Source of the DNA: Pelobacter sp. UBA5610
GTDB lineage: Bacteria > Desulfobacterota > Desulfuromonadia > Desulfuromonadales > Syntrophotaleaceae
Assembly (NCBI GenBank): GCA_002424645.1
Contig: DIKU01000145.1
Location: 40,601-46,630, forward strand
Length of the DNA stretch: 6,030 nt
Direction: 5' to 3'
Shown here: piece by piece, positions 1 to 5,416 of the stretch
How positions within the stretch are numbered: the first letter of the stretch is position 1
Layout of the letters: each line of letters opens with the position of its first letter
Program-made: the position numbers and the translations under genes
Notes under the pieces: generated by a model
The model's database searches: none
Told to the model about the DNA's origin: nothing
Seen by the model: only the letters and a program-made list of their open reading frames with translations

Positions 1-278
1 CACCTCCGCCCAAAGCTGAGCCGTCTAGTGCGGTTGCCGGCGGCAGTTACATCATTCAGGTCGCTTCCGTACAAAAGGCGGATGGTGCTCAGGACCTGAG
101 CGGTCGTTTGTCCAAAAGTGGATATGCTGCCTATGTAGAAAAAACCGACCTCGGTAGTAAGGGGGTTTGGTATCGGGTCTATGTCGGACCCTTTGCCTCA
201 AGGAATGTCGCTGATGGGGCGGCATCTACCTTGAAAACATCAGGTTTGGCTTCCGCTCCTATAGTTAGAAAACGCTAG
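1..278 (+). CDS. SPOR-domain protein, C-terminal part (5' end outside window)
   Basis: The reading frame is open from base 3 to a TAG at 276-278 and gives about 91 residues. A short Pro/Ala/Ser-rich linker (PPPKAEPSSAVAGG) leads into a domain with the SPOR pattern: SYIIQVASV near the start, a central AYVEK strand, then WYRVYVGPF and a final stretch ending IVRKR. SPOR domains of about 70-80 residues bind denuded peptidoglycan glycans in the periplasm, often at the division septum, and usually sit at the C-terminus of a membrane-anchored or exported protein. The anchor or catalytic part is not visible, so FtsN-like, RlpA-like or other SPOR proteins cannot be told apart. No terminator lies between its stop and the tRNA promoter 12 bases on, so its transcript may run through the tRNA to the terminator at 414-447. 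Confidence 0.85.
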   Translation, partial: PPPKAEPSSAVAGGSYIIQVASVQKADGAQDLSGRLSKSGYAAYVEKTDLGSKGVWYRVYVGPFASRNVADGAASTLKTSGLASAPIVRKR

Positions 279-289
279 CAAAACAGGGG

Positions 290-318
290 TTGACATTCTT
301 TTTGTTCCGGCGTATATT
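290..318 (+). promoter_or_regulatory. Sigma-70 promoter of the tRNA-fMet gene
   Basis: A perfect -35 box TTGACA (290-295) and a -10 box TATATT (313-318, 5 of 6 consensus bases) are separated by the optimal 17 bases. Transcription would begin near 325, leaving a leader of about 5 bases before the mature tRNA. A near-consensus promoter directly before a stable RNA gene is expected. I see no UP element or operator. Confidence 0.78.
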
Positions 319-329
319 TCACGTCTTGA

Positions 330-406
<77 letters not shown>

Positions 407-413
407 ATAGGAT

Positions 414-447
414 AAAGGGTCATACAGTCATGTATGGCCCTTTTTTT
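414..447 (+). terminator. Rho-independent terminator after tRNA-fMet
   Basis: AAAGGGTCATAC (414-425) pairs with GTATGGCCCTTT (432-443) around a 6-base loop, with one G-U wobble, and a run of seven T follows (441-447). It starts 8 bases after the tRNA 3' end and should end both the tRNA transcript and any read-through from the SPOR gene. Confidence 0.87.
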
Positions 448-599
448 ATGGCAAAGCCTTACCCGTAGAGGGAAGGGGAAGTGCGCCGTCAACTGGATTG
501 TCGGGAATGGTTGACAGATGTTCTTTGGGGGCAAGTAGATGTCTCCCTCTCCGCCTGCATGGAGGGTTTTTGATCATGGGGTCAGTGGAGCATGTCATT

Positions 600-632
600 A
601 AAAAAGCCCGTGCGGGTAGCACGGGCTTTTTT
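600..632 (-). terminator. Rho-independent terminator of the nfnAB operon (symmetrical)
   Basis: A perfect 14-bp inverted repeat, AAAAAAGCCCGTGC (600-613) against GCACGGGCTTTTTT (619-632), encloses a 5-base loop. It lies 20 bases past the nfnB stop. The A run on one side and T run on the other give a U tract on either strand. It can therefore end nfnAB transcription and also stop plus-strand transcription entering nfnB from the tRNA side. Confidence 0.92.
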
Positions 633-652
633 GGTGATGCTGAAATAAAAAT

Positions 653-2065
653 TTAGTTTTTTTGTTTCAAAAAGGAGTCGATAGCCACTGCTGCCGATTT
701 GCCATCGCCCATGGCAAGAATGACCGTGGCGCCGCCGCGTACAATATCCCCGCCGGCATATACTCCGGGGAGGTTGGTGGCACCGTTTTCGTCCGTTTCG
801 ATGTTGCCCCATTTGTTAAGCTTCAAATCCGGAGCCGTCGCAGTCAGCAGAGGATTGGCGCGGGTGCCAATGGCGTTAACCACCACATCCACCTCCAGTT
901 CAAAGGTTTCGCCTTCGATGGCGACGGGTCTGCGGCGACCGGAAGCGTCCGGTTCACCAAGTTGCATCCTTTGACACAGCAGGCCTTTGACCCACCCATT
1001 TTCATCGCCGAGGATTTCCAGGGGGGCGGCCAGCAGAATGAATTCGATCCCTTCTTCCTTGGCGTGGTGCATCTCCTCGATCCGTGCCGGCATCTCGGCT
1101 TCGGTGCGGCGGTAAACGATGATGGAGCGGTCTGCCCCCAGGCGCTTCGAGGTGCGTACCGCATCCATGGCGGTGTTGCCGCCACCAATAACCGCTACCC
1201 GTTTGCCATGAATTATGGGGGTGGGATGGTCGTTGCGCCAGGCAGCCATCAGGTTGACGCGGGTCAGGTATTCATTGGCCGAATAAACCCCCTTGAGGTT
1301 TTCTCCGTCGATATTGAGCATAACCGGAAGGCCGGCTCCGTTACCGATAAAAATCGCATCGAATTCCTGTCGCAGCTCGTCCAGAGTGACGGTTTTTCCG
1401 ACCACGACGTTGCATTCGATTTCTACACCCAAATCCAGAAGTCTTTTTACTTCGGTGTCGACGATACGCTTGGGTAAACGAAATTCGGGGATGCCGTAGC
1501 GCAGAACCCCGCCGGTGTCGTGCAATGCCTCAAACAGGGTCACTCCGTGCCCCATGCGCGCCAATTCGCCTGCCATGGTAAGCCCGGCCGGGCCGGAGCC
1601 TACTATGGCAATTTTTTTGCCGGTCGGCTCCGGAAGTTGTTCCTTGGGCAATTTATCCGGATGGGCCATAGCCCAGTCAGCCACAAATCTTTCCAGGTAG
1701 CCTATGGCAACCGGAGCGCCTTTGGCACTACGGACACACACCTGTTCGCACTGGGTCTCTTGTGGGCAGACCCGGCCGCATACAGCGGGCAAGGTGTTGT
1801 CGGCAAGCAAGATGCGCGCGGCTTCGGGCAGGTTGCCTTCGGCCAGGGCAGCAATAAAGTCGGGAATGCGGACCCGGACCGGGCATCCGGCAATGCAGGG
1901 ACGGCTTTTGCAAAGAAGACAACGCTGGGCTTCGCGGATGGCCTGCTCTTCGGTAAGTCCCTGGTTGACTTCCTCGAAGTTGCCGATGCGGCGCTGTGGA
2001 TCCTGTTCGGGCATTTTAACCCGCTCGATAGCCATGCGTTCTTTGGGGGTCAGGTTTTTTTTCAT
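653..2065 (-). CDS. nfnB: NfnB, large NADP(H)-binding subunit of the NADH-dependent reduced ferredoxin:NADP+ oxidoreductase
   Basis: The 470-residue protein has the family's usual length. Visible parts in order: an N-terminal [4Fe-4S] domain with C49, C52, C57 and C61 (CLLCKSRPCIAGC) and a second group C96, C100, C106, C110 (VCGRVCPQETQCEQVC); an FAD fold with GSGPAG at 156-161; an NADPH fold with IGGGNTAMD at 293-301 followed by YRR at 318-320; and a C-terminal FAD segment YAGGD at 436-440. In the characterised Nfn enzymes this subunit carries the bifurcating FAD, binds NADP(H) and two [4Fe-4S] clusters, and passes electrons to ferredoxin. E103 is the likely counterpart of the reported Glu cluster ligand. 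The fold is shared with the glutamate synthase small subunit (GltD), but no gltB is present and nfnA lies 8 bases upstream. No clear Shine-Dalgarno precedes the ATG at 2065, so translation is probably coupled to nfnA. Confidence 0.93.
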   Translation of the reverse strand: MKKNLTPKERMAIERVKMPEQDPQRRIGNFEEVNQGLTEEQAIREAQRCLLCKSRPCIAGCPVRVRIPDFIAALAEGNLPEAARILLADNTLPAVCGRVCPQETQCEQVCVRSAKGAPVAIGYLERFVADWAMAHPDKLPKEQLPEPTGKKIAIVGSGPAGLTMAGELARMGHGVTLFEALHDTGGVLRYGIPEFRLPKRIVDTEVKRLLDLGVEIECNVVVGKTVTLDELRQEFDAIFIGNGAGLPVMLNIDGENLKGVYSANEYLTRVNLMAAWRNDHPTPIIHGKRVAVIGGGNTAMDAVRTSKRLGADRSIIVYRRTEAEMPARIEEMHHAKEEGIEFILLAAPLEILGDENGWVKGLLCQRMQLGEPDASGRRRPVAIEGETFELEVDVVVNAIGTRANPLLTATAPDLKLNKWGNIETDENGATNLPGVYAGGDIVRGGATVILAMGDGKSAAVAIDSFLKQKN

Positions 2066-2073
2066 GATATATG

Positions 2074-2931
2074 TTATCGTTTCACTTTAATGATTTTGTC
2101 GCGCAGTTCTTTTGGTAATTCTTCCAGGATTTTGGCTTCGGTATCCCGGTACATGGACAAGCGGTCCATGAGCAGTCCAAAATCGACCAGGTGCCCGTCG
2201 AACTCGGGTCCATCGACGCAGGCGAATTTGGTTTCGTCGCCAACCTTGACGCGGCAACCGCCGCACATGCCTGTTCCATCAATCATGATGGGGTTGAGGC
2301 TGACAATGGTTTTTATGCCGTAGGGGCGTGTCAGTTCGGCTACCGCCCGCATCATGGGGACTGGGCCGATGGCAAACACAGCACTGGGGCGCTTGTCCGG
2401 ATTGTCGATAAGTTCCTGCAGTACATTGGTCACAAAGCCCTGCTGGCCCAAGCTGCCATCTTCTGTGGCAACCAATACGTCGGTGGAAAAAGCCGCCAAC
2501 TCCTCGGCGAGAATGATGAAGGGCTTGGAGCGTCCGCCGATAATGGTGGTCACCTCGTTGCCCGATTCGGCCAAGGCTTTGGCCAGGGGGTACAGAACCG
2601 CTGTGCCGAGCCCTCCGCCAACACAGGCAACGCGACCCCACTGTTCAATATCCGTTGCTTTCCCCAGCGGGCCGGCAATGTCACGGATCGATCCGCCGAC
2701 CGGAGTGCTCACGATTTTGAGGGTAGAGGCACCAACGGCTTGTATGAAAAGGGTGATGGTGCCTGCTTGCGGGTCGGCGTCTCCGATGGTCAGGGGGATA
2801 CGTTCGCCATCTGCTTCGGGGTGGACAATGACAAACTGACCCGGTTGCCGGGCTTTGGCGATGCGTGGAGCGCGAATAACCATGCGATGCACGTTAGGCG
2901 CCAAGGTATCGTTTTGCAGAACTTCGAACAT
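2074..2931 (-). CDS. nfnA: NfnA, small NAD(H)-binding subunit of the NADH-dependent reduced ferredoxin:NADP+ oxidoreductase
   Basis: The 285-residue protein is of the ferredoxin-NADP reductase/PyrK type. An N-terminal FAD barrel holds PGQFVIV (30-36) and RIPLTI (44-49). A nucleotide-binding fold follows with CVGGGLGTA (103-111) and the VATEDGSLG segment (154-162). The C-terminal [2Fe-2S] region reads D218-x4-C223-x2-C226-x11-C238. PyrK has Cys at the first position; Asp there matches the Asp/3-Cys ligation reported for NfnA. In the enzyme this subunit exchanges electrons with NAD(H) through FAD and its 2Fe-2S centre, while NfnB handles NADPH and ferredoxin. I chose the ATG at 2931 because GGAGAG precedes it at good spacing and the protein then begins like its family (MFEVLQNDTLAP). 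A TTG at 2964 would add 11 unlikely residues. First gene of the operon with nfnB. Confidence 0.93.
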   Translation of the reverse strand: MFEVLQNDTLAPNVHRMVIRAPRIAKARQPGQFVIVHPEADGERIPLTIGDADPQAGTITLFIQAVGASTLKIVSTPVGGSIRDIAGPLGKATDIEQWGRVACVGGGLGTAVLYPLAKALAESGNEVTTIIGGRSKPFIILAEELAAFSTDVLVATEDGSLGQQGFVTNVLQELIDNPDKRPSAVFAIGPVPMMRAVAELTRPYGIKTIVSLNPIMIDGTGMCGGCRVKVGDETKFACVDGPEFDGHLVDFGLLMDRLSMYRDTEAKILEELPKELRDKIIKVKR

Positions 2932-2934
2932 GTT

Positions 2935-2940
2935 CTCTCC
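2935..2940 (-). promoter_or_regulatory. Shine-Dalgarno of nfnA (decides the start)
   Basis: On the minus strand GGAGAG stands just before the ATG at 2931; the GGAG core is 5 bases from the start codon. The alternative TTG at 2964 has nothing comparable, which favours the shorter protein. Confidence 0.7.
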
Positions 2941-2987
2941 AACGGATAGAAAGGGAGTGGTCAACGTCCCGCCCTGTGGTGGGGGAA

Positions 2988-3007
2988 TTTAACGAACTCC
3001 CGTTAAA
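2988..3007. promoter_or_regulatory. Perfect inverted repeat, candidate operator upstream of nfnAB
   Basis: TTTAACG (2988-2994) and its exact complement CGTTAAA (3001-3007) flank a 6-base spacer. The 20-base dyad lies 57-76 bases before the nfnA start codon, where a dimeric regulator would act. A GATAAT -10-like box on the minus strand (3014-3019) would put a transcription start near 3007, inside the dyad, as for a repressor site, but its -35 is poor. The sequence does not match Rex or Fur sites as I know them. Confidence 0.4.
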
Positions 3008-3060
3008 CTCGCGATTATCAACTCAAAAAAAGCTCTCAGAGAGAGAAAGTAAACTCCTTG

Positions 3061-3089
3061 ATAGTATCAGTTTGGGTTTTTCAATTCAA
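3061..3089 (-). promoter_or_regulatory. Candidate sigma-70 promoter for nfnAB
   Basis: Read on the minus strand, TTGAAT (3089-3084) and TACTAT (3066-3061) are 17 bases apart, each matching 4 of 6 consensus bases. A start near 3054 would give a leader of about 120 bases containing the inverted repeat at 2988-3007. The boxes are only moderate, and the GATAAT element at 3014-3019 is an alternative. Confidence 0.3.
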
Positions 3090-3341
3090 CCAATACCTTG
3101 TTTTCGGGATGTTTTGCTGTTTACGATATTCTTCAGGGGCTTTTTGCATTCCTTCCGGACTTTGTGGTGATGAGGAATTCTTCTAAGACCATCGCCTGGA
3201 CAGGATGATAAATAGAACCGATTGGTAGGGATTTGCCGAAAGTGAGGGTGATTAGAGCGTTGTTAGCGGAAAGGTTTTCTGCTACGGTTTCCCCGTACCG
3301 TTTTGTATCTCAATCCTTTTGCAGGAGAGTCTCTAAATAAG

Positions 3342-3387
3342 AGGGCCGACATCGAGGTATATGTCGTATGTTTGCGGAAGCGGCCCT
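3342..3387 (+). other. Nested hairpin in the upstream region of the HEAT-repeat gene
   Basis: AGGGCCG (3342-3348) is the exact complement of CGGCCCT (3381-3387). Inside it, CGACAT (3347-3352) is the exact complement of ATGTCG (3361-3366) around an 8-base loop; the two stems share C3347-G3348. CGGC (3381-3384) could instead pair with GCCG (3394-3397). There is no T run after it, so it is not a simple terminator. It ends 74 bases before the HEAT gene's start codon and may be leader RNA structure or a protein-binding site. Confidence 0.35.
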
Positions 3388-3461
3388 GTGTTCGCCGGGG
3401 AAATGATATTTGCAATGGGTTGATCCGGTTCGTCTTTAACTTTATAGAGAGGTAATTGGTT

Positions 3462-4052
3462 ATGCTGGAAATACGTCGGCAGGCATTGCGAGGAGCTTTG
3501 TGCGACGCAGATGAAGGTGTTCGCCAGGCGGCAGCGGAGGCTTTGGAGCGCTTGGAAGCCGTACAGAGTCTGGACGATATTCTGCAGATCCTCAAGTCAG
3601 GCAACCGGGGGCTGCAGGTGCGTGCTATTTTTGCACTCGAAAAGGTCCATAGTCCCCGGGTGTATGCGCCTTTGCTGGCTGCTCTCAAGGTTGCCGATGC
3701 CGACATCCGTTGCGCAGCAATACAGGTCCTTGGTGAAAAAAAACATGTCAAGGCAATGGAATACCTTGTTCGCCATCTGAAAGATCCTCACCCTGCTGTG
3801 AGGGTACATGCTGCTTGTGCATTGGGTAATTTCTCCGATCGCCGCCTGGTTCCCTATCTGGTGGCCGAATTGGGTAGCAGTGATGAAGAGTTGATAGTCA
3901 GTGTTCTCGAAGCATTGGGTAGGATCGGAGCCGCGGAAGCCGAAGGTGCCATATTGAGATTGGTTGAGGATGACCGCCTGCGCGTAAGGCGCGCCGCTAT
4001 TAAGGCCTTGGGGTGCCTGGGGATTGATGACCCCGCTGTCTCCTCCGATTGA
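3462..4052 (+). CDS. Small HEAT-repeat protein (PBS-lyase-type HEAT repeats)
   Basis: The 196-residue protein is built almost wholly of about six HEAT repeats of some 31 residues, recognisable by the second-helix pattern: VRQAAAEALERL (20-31), LQVRAIFALEKV (51-62), IRCAAIQVLG (82-91), VRVHAACALGNF (113-124), LIVSVLEALGRIG (144-156) and VRRAAIKALGCLG (175-187). There is no signal peptide, membrane segment or enzymatic motif, so a cytosolic protein-binding scaffold is the natural inference. HEAT repeats of this kind also occur in phycobilin lyases, but nothing suggests phycobiliproteins here. I chose ATG at 3462 because AGAGG (3448-3452) is 9 bases upstream; TTG at 3456 is too close to it. The gene converges on the HD-GYP gene with 27 bases between stops and no clear terminator. 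Its partner is unknown. Confidence 0.88.
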   Translation: MLEIRRQALRGALCDADEGVRQAAAEALERLEAVQSLDDILQILKSGNRGLQVRAIFALEKVHSPRVYAPLLAALKVADADIRCAAIQVLGEKKHVKAMEYLVRHLKDPHPAVRVHAACALGNFSDRRLVPYLVAELGSSDEELIVSVLEALGRIGAAEAEGAILRLVEDDRLRVRRAAIKALGCLGIDDPAVSSD

Positions 4053-4079
4053 CGCCGGTTTTTGTGCGGAGTGGATGGC

Positions 4080-5411
4080 TTAAAGGTAATCGATGACATC
4101 CACGCCTTTAAGGAAGGGATCGACTTCGGAAACGATTCGTTTCTTTTCGGCGGCGGAGAGGTTGAGGGTGCGCGGTTTTTCCAGATGCTCTCCCAGGGGG
4201 TTAAACAGTATTTTCAACTCAACGGAATCGGGATTCTCGATTCCGACACGTCCCACCACGCCAATTTCATTATTATCCAGGCGCACCAGGGTTCCAACCG
4301 GGTAAGTGCCCAGGGCAAAAATAAATGTTTCCAGGTATCCCGGGTGCAATAGCGTTCCGGCCTGATACATAAGCTCCCGTATGGCTTTGCGCGGAGTAAT
4401 AGGACGTTGGTAGGGGCGCAGGGTGGTGATGGCATCATAGGTGTCGGCAATGGTAGTCATGTCGATCAGGTCAAATGAGCCGCTGATGCCAGAGTTTTGA
4501 GGATAGCCCCTCCGGTCAAAATGCAGGTGGTGGCCAAGCACAATGGCGCGGGCGCAGTCGTTCAAGCCACCCATTTGGTCAACTATTGCGGCGCCCAAAT
4601 CGGGGTGCTTTTTAATTTCTAAGAATTCTTTTTCCGACAGCCGCCCCGGCTTATTTATGATGGCCAGGTCGATTTTAAGTTTGCCGATATCATGCAGAAG
4701 ACTCCCGATGCCGAGGGTGCGCAACTCGTCTTCGGAAAGCCCGGCTGCCCTGCCGACCGCCAGGGCAAGTACCGAGACGTTTACGGAATGGGTAAAGGTG
4801 TAGTTGTCGTAATTTTTCAGGAGACTCAGTGCCAGTAGCGCGTGGGGATCGGCAAGGGTCATGCGAGCCATGTCCTTGACGACTTTGTGCGCTTCCACCG
4901 ATGACGGGATGCGACCCAGTCGTACATCTTGGAAAATGGTGTTGACGACTTTAAGAGCGCGTCCGAAAATTTTTCGGGCGGATTGCCGACCGGTATCCTC
5001 CTCATTTTCTTCAGGCAAAAAACGGATATTGCGGATATCGTGCTGTCGGAACAGTTCCTCGAACTCTTCGTGTCCCAGTGCCGTACCGTTTAAGAACTGC
5101 AGGAGAAGTTTGAGTTCATGATCCGCTAGGCCTTCAAGAAACTCGAACCCGGCGATCTGTTTTTCCTGAAGCAGGCGGCAGAGATTTTCCGCTGATGGGT
5201 AGGGATCGGCAAACAGGTGGTCATTTACGAACAAAGTATCTTGCAGGATGCCGATACGCAGCTGGGTTCGGCCTTGCAACAGGCTTCTCAGTAACCCGGA
5301 AACGGCCTGTAGCTGTTTTTGGATAAGCGGGTGCTGTACAGGGTAGAGCCGTAATCCCTTGAGGGCCCCGGACAGACTGTTGACCAGTTGTTTTGATGAA
5401 TCCATTTGCAT
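4080..5411 (-). CDS. HD-GYP domain protein, probable cyclic-di-GMP (or related cyclic dinucleotide) phosphodiesterase
   Basis: The 443-residue protein has three parts. Residues 1 to about 145 form an N-terminal module I cannot name, with alternating helices and short strands (GILQDTLFVND near 54-64). The HD-GYP domain spans about 175-345: HSVNV with H208, HDIGK with H240, D241 and K244, H269 in KKHPD, GHH with H294-H295, GYP at 302-304, and ADTYDA with D323. The tail (about 370-420) has a beta-rich YPVGTLVRL region often seen after such domains. Family members hydrolyse c-di-GMP at a two- or three-metal centre; the core ligands are present. The signature is unusual: HHLHFDRRGYP instead of HHExxDGxGYP. 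No membrane segment or receiver domain is visible. The start is 5 bases after the upstream HEAT gene's stop and lacks a clear Shine-Dalgarno; TTG at 5420 (overlapping the stop as TTGA) or ATG at 5405 are alternatives. Confidence 0.92.
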   Translation of the reverse strand: MQMDSSKQLVNSLSGALKGLRLYPVQHPLIQKQLQAVSGLLRSLLQGRTQLRIGILQDTLFVNDHLFADPYPSAENLCRLLQEKQIAGFEFLEGLADHELKLLLQFLNGTALGHEEFEELFRQHDIRNIRFLPEENEEDTGRQSARKIFGRALKVVNTIFQDVRLGRIPSSVEAHKVVKDMARMTLADPHALLALSLLKNYDNYTFTHSVNVSVLALAVGRAAGLSEDELRTLGIGSLLHDIGKLKIDLAIINKPGRLSEKEFLEIKKHPDLGAAIVDQMGGLNDCARAIVLGHHLHFDRRGYPQNSGISGSFDLIDMTTIADTYDAITTLRPYQRPITPRKAIRELMYQAGTLLHPGYLETFIFALGTYPVGTLVRLDNNEIGVVGRVGIENPDSVELKILFNPLGEHLEKPRTLNLSAAEKKRIVSEVDPFLKGVDVIDYL

Positions 5412-5416
5412 AGGCG

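Larger units (their letters stand above)
2932..3461. other. Divergent intergenic region between nfnA and the HEAT-repeat gene
   Basis: About 530 bases separate two divergently read genes. Short open frames here (for example a GTG-started 64-codon frame at 2976-3170) have no ribosome site or recognisable product, so I see no gene. The region is more AT-rich than its neighbours around 3010-3110. The nfnA side holds an inverted repeat and promoter-like boxes. The HEAT side holds a small hairpin TACGG-TTTCC-CCGTA (3283-3297) and a nested hairpin (3342-3387). I could not match it to any riboswitch class I know. No convincing plus-strand promoter for the HEAT gene stands out. Confidence 0.6.

Noticed and set aside
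653..2065. Naming the large subunit GltD (glutamate synthase small subunit)
   Set aside because: The fold is shared, but no gltB is adjacent and the partner subunit is an NfnA-type protein with Asp/3-Cys cluster ligation.
662..2949. Three long plus-strand open frames (662-1477, 1520-2323, 2191-2949) opposite nfnAB
   Set aside because: They lie antisense to two clearly recognisable proteins, have no ribosome sites or family features, and reflect the codon bias of a GC-rich coding strand.
2074..2964. Longer nfnA starting at TTG 2964
   Set aside because: The extra 11 residues are not family-like, and the strong GGAGAG site serves the ATG at 2931.
3025..3045. Minus-strand hairpin CTCTC-TCT-GAGAG followed by seven T as an attenuator of nfnAB
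   Set aside because: A five-pair stem with a three-base loop is too weak, and it would lie within about 30 bases of the predicted transcription start.
2976..3170. 64-codon plus-strand frame starting at GTG
   Set aside because: No Shine-Dalgarno and no recognisable protein features, and it lies across the likely nfnAB control region.
3399..3413. Sigma-54 promoter before the HEAT gene (GG...TTTGC)
   Set aside because: The spacing between GG and GC is 11, not the required 10, and the surrounding consensus bases are missing.
3263..3751. 162-codon minus-strand frame overlapping the HEAT gene start
   Set aside because: Half of it is antisense to the HEAT repeats and the rest is low in recognisable features; the HEAT frame explains the region.
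4043..4071. CTCCG/CGGAG pairing as a terminator between the convergent HEAT and HD-GYP genes
   Set aside because: Five base pairs around a 19-base loop with no T run afterwards is not a convincing terminator.
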